From positions 919,501-983,500 of the forward strand of contig NZ_CP104694.1 in assembly GCF_025398735.1 (NCBI RefSeq): a stretch of 64,000 nucleotides of DNA. Reading direction: 5' to 3'. Both the position numbers and the translations under genes were made by a program. This stretch comes from Tahibacter amnicola. GTDB taxonomy: Bacteria > Pseudomonadota > Gammaproteobacteria > Xanthomonadales > Rhodanobacteraceae. This document shows, piece by piece, positions 55,141-64,000 of this stretch; position 1 is the stretch's first letter, and each line of letters begins with the position of its first letter. A model generated the notes under the pieces. The model made no database searches and was not told where the DNA came from. It saw nothing but the letters and a program-made list of their open reading frames with translations.

Positions 55141-55384
55141 TCGGAGCGAGCGTGCGGATCGCGTTGCGTCGCTGCTATCAGGTGTGCAGCAGCGCGCCCG
55201 GTCGTCGCGATCGGTCAATGAGGGGCTGGGCGTACGCCACCGTTCGGAACCCCTTCCGATGGCGCCGCTTTTCGTCAACGGCGGGCCGGCATGCCTATGG
55301 TATAGTCCTGTAGACTTGTCCCCCCTCCGCCAAAATTACCTTGTGCGGCAAGCATTTCCATCGTTCCTGCCGCCTCCCGCATCC

Positions 55385-57685
55385 ATGTCCAACGCCGACG
55401 AACTCAAGCAAGCCGCCCTCGACTATCACCGCCAGTCGCCCGCCGGAAAGATCAAGGTCACTCCGACCAAGGCGCTGGTCACCCAACGCGACCTCGCCCT
55501 GGCCTATTCGCCGGGCGTTGCCGCCGCCTGCGACGTGATCGTCGAGGACCCGGCCGAAGTCTCGACCGTAACGGCGCGCGGCAATCTCGTCGCCGTCATC
55601 ACCAACGGTACGGCGGTCCTGGGCCTGGGCCCGATCGGGCCGCTCGCCGCCAAGCCCGTGATGGAAGGCAAGGGTGTCCTGTTCCAGAAGTTCGCGGGTA
55701 TCGATGTCTTTGATATCGAAATCGACGAGCGCGACCCGGACAAACTCGTCGACATCATCGCCAGCCTTGAGCCCACGTTCGGCGGCATCAACCTGGAAGA
55801 CATCAAGGCGCCCGAGTGCTTCGCCGTGGAGCGCAAGCTGCGCGAGCGGGTCAAGATCCCGGTCTTCCACGACGACCAGCACGGCACTGCCATCATCGTC
55901 GGTTCCGCCGTCATCAACGCGTTGCAGGTCGTCGGCAAGGAAATCGGCCAGGTGCGCGTGGCTGCCTCCGGCGCCGGTGCCGCCGGCATCGCCTGCCTCG
56001 ACATGCTTGTCCAGCTGGGCGTGAAACCCGAGAACATCGCGGTTTGCGACCGTCTGGGCGTGGTCTACAAGGGGCGCGCCGAGGATATGGACGAAGCCAA
56101 GGCCCGCTACGCGCGCGATACCACGGCGCGTACCCTGGCCGATATCGTCGATGGCGCGGATATCTTCCTGGGCCTTTCCGCCGCCGGTGTACTGAAGGCC
56201 GAGATGGTCGAGAAGATGGCGGCCAACCCCATCATCCTTGCCCTGGCCAACCCGACGCCGGAAATCCTGCCCGAAGTGGCCAAGGCGGTGCGTCCGGATG
56301 CCATCATCGCGACGGGCCGCTCGGATTACCCGAATCAGGTCAACAATGCGCTGTGCTTCCCGTACATTTTCCGCGGCGCGCTCGACGTTGGCGCCACGAC
56401 GATCAACGAGGCGATGAAGGTCGCCTGCGTCCACGCCATCGCTTCGCTGGCGCGGCGCGAGGTCAGCGACGTCGCGGCCCGGGCCTATGGCGGCAAGCCC
56501 CTGTCGTTCGGGCCGGACTACCTCATCCCGCAGCCGTTCGATCCGCGCCTGCTGGTCGAGCTGGCGCCGGCCGTGGCCGAAGCCGCAACCCGCTCGGGCG
56601 TGGCAACGCGGCCGATACCGGACATCAACGCCTATCGCGAGAAGCTGACCAGCTTCGTGTTCCGCACCGGACTGATGATGAAACCGGTGTTCGACCGCGC
56701 CAAGGCCGAGCCCAAGCGCGTGGCCTACGCCGAAGGCGAGGAAGAAACCGTCCTGCGCGCGGTGCAGGTCGTGGTGGACGAAGGCTTTGCAAAGCCCATC
56801 CTGATCGGCCGGCCGGAGGTCATCGAAAAGCGCATTGAGCGCATCGGCCTGCGCCTGAAGGCGGGTGTCGATTTCGAGCTGTGCAACATCAACGACGACC
56901 CGCGCTTCAACGACTACTGGCAGCACTACCACCGCATCATGGAGCGCCGTGGCGTATCGCCCTCGCTGGCCAAGGCCGTGGTGCGGTCGCGTTCGACGGT
57001 GATCGCATCGCTGATGGTGGAGCGCGGTGACGCCGATGCCATGATCTGCGGCGTGGTGGGTCGCTACGGCAAGAAGCTCCAGTACATCAAGGACATCATC
57101 GGACTCGATCCGGGCGTGCAGAAACCGGCAGCCATGTCGGCGGTGTTCAATGACAAGGGCGTTTTCTTCTTCCTTGACACCCACGTGCAGCACGATCCCT
57201 GTGCCGAAGATCTCGCCGAAGCCACGCTGCAGGCGGCGCTGCGCCTGAAACTCTTCGGCGTGCCGCCGAAGGTTGCGCTGCTGTCGCATTCGAATTTCGG
57301 CGCGTCCGATTCGCCATCCGCGGCGAAGATGCGCCGCGTGTTCGAGATCATCAAGAAGCGCGCGCCGAAGCTGGAAGTCGAAGGTGAGCTGCAGGCAGAC
57401 GCGGCGATGATCCAGGAGATTCGCGAGCGCATCTTCCCGAACTCGCAATTGAACGGTTGTGCCAATGTGTTCGTCTTCCCGAACCTGGACGCCGCGAACA
57501 TCAGCTTCAACATGACCCGCGCCATGACCGATGGCGTCGTCCTCGGCCCGATCCTCATGGGTATCGCCAAGCCCGCGCACGTGCTGACGCCGTCCGCGAC
57601 GGTGCGCCGCGTCGTCAACATGACGGCCATCGCCGGCGTCGAGGCCCAGATCCGCGCGCAGAACCGTTCCGGGTCCGCGGACTGA
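55385..57685 (+). CDS. maeB: NADP-type malic enzyme with phosphotransacetylase-like C-terminal domain
   Basis: Decarboxylates malate to pyruvate, producing reduced pyridine nucleotide. The 766-residue product has the malic-enzyme half (about 1-430: [49 protein letters not shown]) and the MaeB-specific PTA-like half (about 430-766: [37 protein letters not shown]). The frame is open upstream through the 21-bp repeat, but the family N-terminus [16 protein letters not shown] fixes the ATG at 55385. A TATAGT -10-like box is at 55301. There is no Shine-Dalgarno match. Confidence 0.96.
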   Translation: MSNADELKQAALDYHRQSPAGKIKVTPTKALVTQRDLALAYSPGVAAACDVIVEDPAEVSTVTARGNLVAVITNGTAVLGLGPIGPLAAKPVMEGKGVLFQKFAGIDVFDIEIDERDPDKLVDIIASLEPTFGGINLEDIKAPECFAVERKLRERVKIPVFHDDQHGTAIIVGSAVINALQVVGKEIGQVRVAASGAGAAGIACLDMLVQLGVKPENIAVCDRLGVVYKGRAEDMDEAKARYARDTTARTLADIVDGADIFLGLSAAGVLKAEMVEKMAANPIILALANPTPEILPEVAKAVRPDAIIATGRSDYPNQVNNALCFPYIFRGALDVGATTINEAMKVACVHAIASLARREVSDVAARAYGGKPLSFGPDYLIPQPFDPRLLVELAPAVAEAATRSGVATRPIPDINAYREKLTSFVFRTGLMMKPVFDRAKAEPKRVAYAEGEEETVLRAVQVVVDEGFAKPILIGRPEVIEKRIERIGLRLKAGVDFELCNINDDPRFNDYWQHYHRIMERRGVSPSLAKAVVRSRSTVIASLMVERGDADAMICGVVGRYGKKLQYIKDIIGLDPGVQKPAAMSAVFNDKGVFFFLDTHVQHDPCAEDLAEATLQAALRLKLFGVPPKVALLSHSNFGASDSPSAAKMRRVFEIIKKRAPKLEVEGELQADAAMIQEIRERIFPNSQLNGCANVFVFPNLDAANISFNMTRAMTDGVVLGPILMGIAKPAHVLTPSATVRRVVNMTAIAGVEAQIRAQNRSGSAD

Positions 57686-57696
57686 AGCGCTCCAGT

Positions 57697-57724
57697 GCAC
57701 AGGGCGGCCACTGCTGCCCTGTGC
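57697..57724 (+). terminator. Stem-loop after maeB
   Basis: GCACAGGGC (57697-57705) and GCCCTGTGC (57716-57724), nine-base perfect arms, 11 bp after the maeB stop. No T tract. Terminator function is likely but unproven. Confidence 0.6.
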
Positions 57725-57904
57725 CCGTCATCATTCGCGTCGCTTGTCCAATGACCATCGACCGATCACCGGCGCTGACGGCGCTGGTGACGCAGTGCAG
57801 CATGAATTCGTTTGCACAGAATGCCCATTGCGACGATGGGATATGCGAATCAAACGTCTGTTCGGCATGTCAGCGGCCATCGGGCCGGTTAGACTTGCAG
57901 GGTT

Positions 57905-57934
57905 GCGCGCGGGCCTTCGCGCGCGGAAGTTTTT
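57905..57934 (+). promoter_or_regulatory. Hairpin and T tract in the aceE leader (possible attenuator)
   Basis: GCGCGCG (57905-57911) and CGCGCGC (57918-57924) around GGCCTT, then GGAAG and five T (57930-57934), about 70 bp before the aceE start. The T run is displaced by five bases, so it may be a weak terminator or attenuator. The 318-bp region from 57686 to 58003 has no other gene-like feature. Confidence 0.45.
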
Positions 57935-58003
57935 CGCTATCGACCACCGGAACGAGAACGCCATCCTCCCCCTCACAGGCGCGGCGTTCGTGGAGGGACA
58001 CCC

Positions 58004-60847
58004 GTGAACCTACTGCAGGACATCTTGAACCAGGACCTGGACCCGACGGAGACGCAGGAGTGGATTGACGCACTCAATGCCGTCATCGGTGCCGATGGTC
58101 CGGAACGCGCGCACTATCTGCTCGAACGGATGGTCGATGAGACGCGTCGGGCCGGCGGACATCTTCCGTTCCAGCCTACGACCGAGTACATCAATACCAT
58201 TCCTACACATCTGGAAAAGCGCAATCCCGGCGATGCCGCGCTCGAATGGCGCATCCGTTCGTTGATCCGCTGGAATGCCCTGGCCACGGTCGTTCGCGCC
58301 AATCGCAAGCCTGGTGAGCTGGGTGGTCACATCGCCAGCTTTGCCTCGTCCGCCACCCTGTACGACGTCGGCTTCAATCATTTCTGGCGCGCACCGAGCG
58401 AGAACCACCCGGGTGACCTGCTCTATATCCAGGGCCATTCCTCGCCCGGCATCTATGCCCGTGCGTACCTGGAAGGGCGCATCAGCGAAGCGCAGCTGGA
58501 CCGCTACCGCATGGAAGTCGATGGTGGCGGTCTTTCGTCCTACCCGCATCCGTGGCTGATGCCGGACTTCTGGCAGACCCCGACCGTCTCGATGGGCCTG
58601 GGGCCCATCATGGCCATCTACCAGGCGCGTTTCTGGAAGTACCTCGAGCACCGCAACCTGATGCCGGTCACCGATCGCAAGGTCTGGTGCTTCATGGGCG
58701 ACGGCGAGACAGACGAACCCGAGTCGCTGGGTGCCATCTCCCTGGCCGGTCGCGAAAATCTCGACAACCTCGTCTTCGTCATTAACTGCAATCTGCAGCG
58801 TCTGGACGGCCCGGTGCGCGGCAACGGCAAGATCATCCAGGAACTGGAGGGTGTCTTCCGCGGTGCCGGCTGGAACGTGGTCAAGGTGATCTGGGGTTCG
58901 TACTGGGATCCGCTCCTGGCGCGCGACACCAAGGGCACGCTGCGCCGCCTGATGATGGAAACCGTCGACGGCGAATACCAGGCCTGCAAGGCGTTCGGCG
59001 GCGCGTACACGCGCGAGAACTTCTTCGGCAAATATCCCGAACTGCGCGAGATGGTGGCCAACCTGTCCGACGAGGACATCTGGCGCCTGAACCGCGGCGG
59101 CCATGATCCGCACAAGGTCTACGCGGCTTATGCCGAAGCCATGACCAACGCCAACGGCCGGCCGACGGTGATCCTGGCCAAGACGGTCAAGGGTTACGGC
59201 ATGGGCGGCGCGGGTGAGTCGATGAACATCACCCACCAGCAGAAGAAGATGGACGACGATGCGATCCGCGCCTTTCGCGATCGCTTCAACATCCCGGTGG
59301 ACGACGACAAGGTCGCCGAGGTGCCGTTCTACCACCCGGGCAAGGATTCGCCCGAAGTGCAGTACATGCTCTCGCGCCGCCAGGCGCTGGGCGGGCCGTT
59401 GCCGCAGCGCCGGCAGAAGACCGAATCGCTGCCCACGCCGGAACTGTCGGCGCTGGAGCAGATCACGCGCGGCAGTGGCGAGCGCGAGATCTCCACCACC
59501 ATGGCCTTCGTGCGTGGCCTGAACCTGCTGTTGCGCGACAAGGCCATTGGCCCCCGCATCGTTCCCATCGTGGCCGACGAAGCGCGCACCTTCGGCATGG
59601 AAGGCATGTTCCGCCAGATCGGCATCTACGCGCCGTTCGGCCAGAAGTACACGCCGCAGGACGCCGACCAGCTCCTCTATTACCGCGAGGACCAGGGCGG
59701 CCAGGTGCTGCAGGAAGGCATCACCGAGGCGGGCGCCACCTGCAGCTGGATCGCCGCGGCGACCAGCTACAGCACGAACAACTACGCGATGCTGCCGTTC
59801 TTCATTTTCTATTCGATGTTCGGCATGCAGCGCGTGGGCGACCTGTGCTGGGCGGCCGGCGACATGCGTGCGCGCGGCTTCCTGGTCGGCGGTACGGCGG
59901 GCCGCACCACGCTCAACGGCGAGGGGCTGCAGCACGAGGACGGCCACAGCCACCTGCTGGCCGGCGTCATTCCGAACTGCCGGGCCTACGATCCGACCTT
60001 CTCCTATGAAGTCGCCGTGATCCTGCAGGACGGCGTGCGCCGCATGCTCACCGAGCAGGAGGACGTGTACTACTACGTCACGGTGATGAACGAGAACTAC
60101 AGCCATCCGGACATGCCGGCCGGCAGTGAGCAGGGCATCATCAAGGGCATGTACCTGTTCCGCGACGGCGACGCGCCGTTGCCGGGCGGTTCGCCCACGG
60201 CGGCGGCACAGCCGGACAAGCAGGGCGGCAGCCGCGTACCGGAAACCGACGGCCCCGCGCCGCGCGAAACCACCGCCAAGCCGGGCGAAGTGGTGAAGAG
60301 CGCGAAGGCGTCCGCACCGGCCAAGTCGCTGCGCAAGGACAAACTTCCGCGCGTGCAGCTGCTCGGTTCGGGCACGATCCTGCGCGAGGTGATCGCGGCG
60401 GCCGAACTGCTGGAAAAAGACTTCGGCGTCATCAGCGACATCTGGAGCTGCCCGAGCTTCTCGGAGCTGCGCCGTGACGGCTACGACGCCGAGCGTTGGA
60501 ACCGCCTGCATCCGGAAGGCGAACAGCGCGTCGCCCATGTGACGCAGTGCCTGAAGGATCGTGTCGGCCCGGTCATTGCGGCGACCGACTACGTGCGCCA
60601 GTACGCCGACCAGATCCGCGCCTTCATGCCGGATGGCAAGCGCTACACCGTGCTGGGCACCGACGGCTACGGCCGTTCGGACACCCGCGCCAACCTGCGC
60701 CGCTTCTTCGAGGTGGACCGCTACTACATTGCGCACGCGGCCATCGCGGCACTGGCGCAGGAAGGAAAGATGCATGCCTCCGACGTGGCGCGGGCCATGA
60801 AGGAATGGCGCATCGATGCGGAGAAGACGAACCCCGTCGGGGTTTGA
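58004..60847 (+). CDS. aceE: Pyruvate dehydrogenase E1 component, homodimeric type
   Basis: Thiamine-diphosphate enzyme that decarboxylates pyruvate and acetylates the E2 lipoyl group. The 947-residue protein has SFASSATLYDVGFNHFW, the ThDP motif GDGETDEPESLGAISLAGRE to NLVFVINCNLQRLDGPVRG, VKGYGMGGAGE, and IVPIVADEARTFGMEGMFRQ. Length exceeds the usual 885-890 because of a roughly 60-residue Ala/Pro/Lys-rich insert (about residues 722-780), just before VQLLGSGTIL. Start GTG at 58004 with GGAGGG upstream. The E2 and E3 genes are not in the window; the next gene is unrelated. Confidence 0.96.
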   Translation: MNLLQDILNQDLDPTETQEWIDALNAVIGADGPERAHYLLERMVDETRRAGGHLPFQPTTEYINTIPTHLEKRNPGDAALEWRIRSLIRWNALATVVRANRKPGELGGHIASFASSATLYDVGFNHFWRAPSENHPGDLLYIQGHSSPGIYARAYLEGRISEAQLDRYRMEVDGGGLSSYPHPWLMPDFWQTPTVSMGLGPIMAIYQARFWKYLEHRNLMPVTDRKVWCFMGDGETDEPESLGAISLAGRENLDNLVFVINCNLQRLDGPVRGNGKIIQELEGVFRGAGWNVVKVIWGSYWDPLLARDTKGTLRRLMMETVDGEYQACKAFGGAYTRENFFGKYPELREMVANLSDEDIWRLNRGGHDPHKVYAAYAEAMTNANGRPTVILAKTVKGYGMGGAGESMNITHQQKKMDDDAIRAFRDRFNIPVDDDKVAEVPFYHPGKDSPEVQYMLSRRQALGGPLPQRRQKTESLPTPELSALEQITRGSGEREISTTMAFVRGLNLLLRDKAIGPRIVPIVADEARTFGMEGMFRQIGIYAPFGQKYTPQDADQLLYYREDQGGQVLQEGITEAGATCSWIAAATSYSTNNYAMLPFFIFYSMFGMQRVGDLCWAAGDMRARGFLVGGTAGRTTLNGEGLQHEDGHSHLLAGVIPNCRAYDPTFSYEVAVILQDGVRRMLTEQEDVYYYVTVMNENYSHPDMPAGSEQGIIKGMYLFRDGDAPLPGGSPTAAAQPDKQGGSRVPETDGPAPRETTAKPGEVVKSAKASAPAKSLRKDKLPRVQLLGSGTILREVIAAAELLEKDFGVISDIWSCPSFSELRRDGYDAERWNRLHPEGEQRVAHVTQCLKDRVGPVIAATDYVRQYADQIRAFMPDGKRYTVLGTDGYGRSDTRANLRRFFEVDRYYIAHAAIAALAQEGKMHASDVARAMKEWRIDAEKTNPVGV

Positions 60848-61394
60848 TGGCGGTAGCGCTCGCGTCGCGAGCGCACGCGGCAAGGAGAGTGCGGTGACGT
60901 CCAGGACGTTCCCGCACTCCGTCGCCAGTCGTAGCGAGCACTCGATTGACCTTTCCGCTGCCGAATCCGGGTTCCGGCCATACAGCGACTGACGGATCCT
61001 TCCAGTCAGCAAGTTGAGCTGCGGGCAGCCCCGAGCCAGTAACGGGGCTGGCGAGAATCGGCTGTACCATTGCTCAGGCGAGTCAGCTACCCGGATGGTA
61101 GCGCGGGATTGGCGCGCCCGTTGCGCGACTGCCGGGCGCTGGACTGCGCTCCACAACACCGACGCGGTGGATATCGCGAGCAACCGAAAGGGTATGCACA
61201 GTAGCGCCTAGCGCATCGGGCGGCGCAAATCCAGAGGCGGGCTCGTCGGTATCGTTGCTGGACCGTAAACAGTGCATTCAGGCCAATGCGCATTGAAGGC
61301 GTGGCTGGTGTCCGCACTTCGGTACCTGCGACGGACGCCGGCATGCGGGGGCATCGGACGGTGGTCGCGACTGCCTTCAACTTTGGAGAACCGC
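60848..61394. other. Hairpin-rich intergenic region after aceE
   Basis: About 550 bp without a credible gene. Successive inverted repeats: GCGCTCGC/GCGAGCGC (60856-60874), GAGTGCGG/CCGCACTC (60887-60919, with ACGTCC/GGACGT nested inside), and AGCCCCG/CGGGGCT (61027-61049). None is followed by a T tract. The end of the region must contain the promoter of the glutathione S-transferase gene. Confidence 0.55.
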
Positions 61395-62012
61395 ATGAAA
61401 CTGTATTTCGCTCCTGGCACGTGCTCGCTGTCGCCGCATATCGTCCTGCGCGAGCTCGGCCTGGCATTTGACCTCGTGAAGGTCGACCTTGCCACCAAGA
61501 CCTCCGCCGATGGCGCCGATTTCACCGCGATCAACCCGAAAGGCTATGTGCCGGCGCTGCAACTGGACGATGGCCGGGTGCTGACCGAAGGCCCCGCGAT
61601 CGTGCAGTACCTTGCCGACCTCAAGCCCGCCAGCGGCCTGGCGCCGGCCAACGGAACCTTTGAGCGCTACCAGCTGCAGGAATGGCTCAACTTCATCTCC
61701 ACCGAAATCCACAAGCAGTTCAGCCCTCTCTTCAACGCGGCCAACCCCGATTCGGTGAAGGAAGCACAGAAGAAAAAGCTGGCCCAGCGCTTCCAGGAAA
61801 TCGCGCGTACGCTGGAAAAGCAGGACTTCCTGACCGGCCCGACCTTCTCGGTGGCGGACGCGTACTTCTTCACCGTGCTGCAGTGGAGCAAGTTCTTCCA
61901 GATCGATCTCAATCAGTGGCCGGCGATCGCGCGATTTGTCGAGCGCGTAGGGGCGCGCCCGGCCGTTGCCGCGGCAGTGCTGGAAGAAGCACAAGCAAAG
62001 AAGGCGGCGTGA
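61395..62012 (+). CDS. gstA: Glutathione S-transferase (beta class, GstA-like)
   Basis: Conjugates glutathione to electrophiles. The 205-residue product starts MKLYFAPGTCSLSPHIVLRE, where Cys10 is the beta-class catalytic cysteine, and has NPKGYVPALQLDDG (cis-proline), LTEGPAIVQYLADL, and the C-terminal helical N-capping box FSVADAYFFTVLQW. GGAG lies nine bases before the ATG. The open frame extends upstream but without family sequence. Confidence 0.93.
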   Translation: MKLYFAPGTCSLSPHIVLRELGLAFDLVKVDLATKTSADGADFTAINPKGYVPALQLDDGRVLTEGPAIVQYLADLKPASGLAPANGTFERYQLQEWLNFISTEIHKQFSPLFNAANPDSVKEAQKKKLAQRFQEIARTLEKQDFLTGPTFSVADAYFFTVLQWSKFFQIDLNQWPAIARFVERVGARPAVAAAVLEEAQAKKAA

Positions 62013-62108
62013 TGTACTGAGTGCGTACCGGGACGTCTGTCCGGCGTCCCGGTTCAAGGTATTCCAACGACCCCGACGGTATGATGCGGCATCTTTCCGG
62101 AGATGCGC

Positions 62109-63128
62109 ATGCGCACGATCGTGTCGGCTCTGACGCTGTTGGTACTGGTTGGAATGCTGCTGTGGCAGCTGCGCATCATGGGAAATCTCGGCCGGCGCCA
62201 GCAGGCATTGCTGGATGAACTGGCAACAGCGCTGCGCGGCAAGGCGTTTTTCCGGGTGCACCTGGCGCGTCGCGACATGTTCGTCCGACGCATGAAGATG
62301 CAGCCATCGGAAGCGCGTGGCCTGTTGATTCCCGAGGATGACGCTGTCCGCCTGGTTGCCATCTGGCCGGATGGCAGCCGCTTCGACCAGCGTATCGGAC
62401 GCGATGCCCTGAACCTCGCGTGGATCGGCCAGCCTGGGCTCAATGCCGGAAATCTCCACTGGCTGTCCGTCGGCGAGCCGCCGCTCTACATCAGTGCCGA
62501 TACGGGAATGAATGCGGTCTCCTCGCTTCGCCAGACGGCGGATCTCTATCGCAGCCTGATGCGTCCGGGTGACCTGGAACCACCCGCCCGCGATTTTGCG
62601 CTGGAGAAAAATCCCGCCAGTCTCACCGCGGTCGTGCTGGTGCTGGCGCTGGTGGCCTACACCGTCCTCGACGGCATCGGCAATCCGTATACATTGCTGA
62701 ATACTTCCGGCGCCTCGCGCTTCCTGCCGGTGTTCGGCGTGCTGGCGCTTCCCTTGGCCTATCCGGTCCTGGTGCGCTGGAAAGTGCCCGCACGCGAGTC
62801 CCTGGTGACCTGCCTGCTGATGAGCCTGACCCTCGCATTCGCCGTCATTCCCCTGGGAAAACGCATCGACGGACTTCTCGCGAGCGAGTCGTTCCGCGAT
62901 CACGAGTACCGCCTGACGGCCACGCGTGAACTGGAACCCGTGGATCCGGCATCGCCACTGCTGCGCCTGCGTCCGCACAAGGAATACTGGGCCCAGTTCC
63001 CGGTCGGCAGCGTGCACCGGATGCCGTTGCGCAAGGGCGGGCTGGGTCTCTGGCAGGCGGATACGCGGGATTTCAGCGAGAAAGTCCGACGCTGGTACGA
63101 GGCGCATCCTTCCGCGCGACAGAAATAA
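62109..63128 (+). CDS. Membrane protein of unknown function
   Basis: A 339-residue protein with one N-terminal membrane helix (IVSALTLLVLVGMLLW), a periplasmic-looking domain (about 35-165), then three hydrophobic segments (about 175-280: LTAVVLVLALVAYTVL, FLPVFGVLALPLAYPVLV, LVTCLLMSLTLAFAVIPLG), and a hydrophilic tail. I do not recognise the family. ATG 62109 is preferred since GGAG lies six bases upstream; ATG 62103 is an alternative two codons earlier. Confidence 0.72.
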   Translation: MRTIVSALTLLVLVGMLLWQLRIMGNLGRRQQALLDELATALRGKAFFRVHLARRDMFVRRMKMQPSEARGLLIPEDDAVRLVAIWPDGSRFDQRIGRDALNLAWIGQPGLNAGNLHWLSVGEPPLYISADTGMNAVSSLRQTADLYRSLMRPGDLEPPARDFALEKNPASLTAVVLVLALVAYTVLDGIGNPYTLLNTSGASRFLPVFGVLALPLAYPVLVRWKVPARESLVTCLLMSLTLAFAVIPLGKRIDGLLASESFRDHEYRLTATRELEPVDPASPLLRLRPHKEYWAQFPVGSVHRMPLRKGGLGLWQADTRDFSEKVRRWYEAHPSARQK

Positions 63129-63161
63129 GGGAAGTCCGCCGGGCCGGCGGATCATCCCGCG

Positions 63162-63485
63162 TCACGTTTTTTCCGGCTCCGGAATGTGCTCCGCCACTTC
63201 GTAGTGGCGCACCAGCGGTTCCATTTCCAGCAGGAATTCGTCGTCCTGGGCGTAGTAGCGCGAACGTTCGGCTTCCTTGCCGGCGAAGCGACGGACGGCG
63301 TCCATGGAATCCCAAAGGGAAATAATCTGGAATTCGCAATGTTCACCTTGTACGCGGCGAATGACGTAGACACCGCGATTGCCCGGGGTTTGCGCAAAAT
63401 CACGCAATCCTGTCTGGCGCAGGTGCTCCAGGTACTCCTCGGCCTTCTCGGCGAGCGTCACGCCGCGCCAGACACGGGCAATCAT
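63162..63485 (-). CDS. Antibiotic-biosynthesis-monooxygenase (ABM) fold protein
   Basis: A 107-residue protein of the dimeric alpha/beta-barrel ABM group: MIARVWRGVTLAEKAEEYLE, GNRGVYVIRRVQG, FQIISLWDSMDAVRRFAGKE. Family members include monooxygenases and haem-degrading enzymes, but many have no known activity. GGAG eight bases upstream of the ATG at 63485 supports the start; the open frame upstream is unlikely to be translated. Confidence 0.85.
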   Translation of the reverse strand: MIARVWRGVTLAEKAEEYLEHLRQTGLRDFAQTPGNRGVYVIRRVQGEHCEFQIISLWDSMDAVRRFAGKEAERSRYYAQDDEFLLEMEPLVRHYEVAEHIPEPEKT

Positions 63486-63700
63486 GAAGTCTCTCCGGGG
63501 AGGTGGACGGGGCCAGCTTAGAGCCTGCGGTCGGCCTTGGAAAGGACGTCGATGGTCCGGGGTGGGCGGCGAACCGGCGCCAGGCAGGCCACGTCGTGAC
63601 GGATGCGGCGAAGTATCCAAGGGTGGGTTCGCGCTTCACCCTGCTCCCAACTTGCGCCGACCTTGCCTAGACTCGGGTCCTGCGATGGAAGGAGGCGAGG

Positions 63701-64000
63701 ATGGTGACAGGACTGGGCGGCCTCGCGGCCGGCGCACTGCTGATCGTGCTGGGCGGCGACTCCCTGGCCAAAGGGCTGACCGGTACCGCCCTCAACCTGC
63801 GCATGTCGGGGATCCGGACCGGCTTGCTGGTCAGCGGACTGGCCGCAGCGCTGCCCGCGCTGGCGGCAAGCGGCATGGCGCTGGCTGCGGGGCGGCCCGC
63901 AATGGCGCTGGGCTGCGGGGTGGGGGCGGCACTGGCGGCGCTGGGACTGGGGCTGGGGCTCGGCGCGTCGATCCGGTCGCTGGACGTCCAGGCGCGTATC
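63701..64000 (+). CDS. Partial CaCA-type cation exchanger-like membrane protein with degenerate alpha repeat
   Basis: The first 100 residues of a hydrophobic protein cut by the right edge; GGAGGCGAGG lies just before ATG 63701. The layout (LIVLGGDSLAKGLTG, then VSGLAAALPALAASGMALA, then GRPAMALGCGVGAALAALGL) follows the alpha-1 repeat of YrbG-type Na/Ca exchangers, whose core reads TSAPELxxS and ALGNxxGSN. Here the ion-binding glutamate of that motif would be alanine and the asparagine cysteine, so transport is doubtful. The assignment rests on pattern alone. Confidence 0.55.
   Translation, partial: MVTGLGGLAAGALLIVLGGDSLAKGLTGTALNLRMSGIRTGLLVSGLAAALPALAASGMALAAGRPAMALGCGVGAALAALGLGLGLGASIRSLDVQARI

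Noticed and set aside
54613..55221. A 202-residue frame made of WGQASTG repeats
   Set aside because: The 21-bp unit is a multiple of three and lacks stops, so all three plus frames and at least one minus frame are open. The frame begins at GTG within the terminator stem, has no ribosome-binding site, and no non-repeat domain.
54692..57685. maeB with a long N-terminal extension through the repeat
   Set aside because: The family N-terminus starts at 55385; everything upstream is repeat or unrelated sequence and includes a promoter-like TATAGT.
58010..61183. 1057-residue frame antisense to aceE
   Set aside because: Same reason: composition shadow of the real gene, no signal or domain.

Overview
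The window is GC-rich chromosomal DNA with short intergenic spaces and a mix of housekeeping and secreted-protein genes. The homodimeric-type AceE, MaeB with a phosphotransacetylase-like tail, cutA-dsbD beside groES-groEL, a CIRCE-controlled chaperonin operon and many secreted proteins (some ending in an aspartate/phenylalanine-rich 'IFADxF'-like tail) suggest a gammaproteobacterium of the Lysobacterales (Xanthomonadales), perhaps Rhodanobacteraceae-like. That placement is inference from gene content, not from a search.

Layout. 1-4.9 kb: cutA and dsbD (minus strand; dsbD runs off the left edge and carries two DsbD-alpha domains) diverge from a CIRCE-controlled groES-groEL operon. 5.0-6.7 kb: a hipB-hipA toxin-antitoxin pair whose control region holds three copies of one operator exactly 49 bp apart. 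6.7-16.4 kb: a chitin-type lytic polysaccharide monooxygenase, a Tat-exported flavin amine oxidase, a LysR regulator divergent from an NADP-binding reductase and a RidA protein, and two secreted proteins with related C-terminal tails. 16.6-29.2 kb: a pyrimidine-degradation island. codA (cytosine to uracil) sits with an esterase on the minus strand; divergent from them are aminotransferase, mmsA, pydC, preT, preA, an NCS1 permease and hydA. Together these would take up the base, reduce uracil or thymine, open the ring, remove the carbamoyl group, transaminate beta-alanine and oxidise the semialdehyde to an acyl-CoA.

29.5-35.4 kb: a sulfatase, then a tight operon of a DUF805 protein, an unusual FAD-oxidase/methyltransferase fusion and a secreted protein of unknown function. 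35.5-46 kb: tRNA-Gly(GCC), an HD-domain phosphohydrolase, an SRPBCC protein, a large M50 intramembrane protease fused to two SMI1/KNR4-like regions, an AspH-type hydroxylase, a probably broken membrane-protein locus, a lipoprotein, a SpoU/TrmH methyltransferase and an M28 peptidase. 46-51.7 kb: two large Asp-box beta-propeller proteins; the first ends in two copies of an aromatic-rich domain I cannot name.

51.7-64 kb: mscL, a fumarylacetoacetase-family hydrolase, a QEGLA/DUF1704 protein with an HExxxH motif, an apparent untranslated hairpin-rich transcript ending in a good terminator, a 21 x 21-bp minisatellite, maeB, aceE (with an extra low-complexity linker), a glutathione S-transferase, a membrane protein, an ABM-fold protein and the start of a cation-exchanger-like protein that has lost key residues.

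The most novel-looking items are the M50-SUKH fusion, the FAD-oxidase/methyltransferase operon, the 49-bp-phased hip operators and the structured transcript plus minisatellite between the QEGLA gene and maeB.
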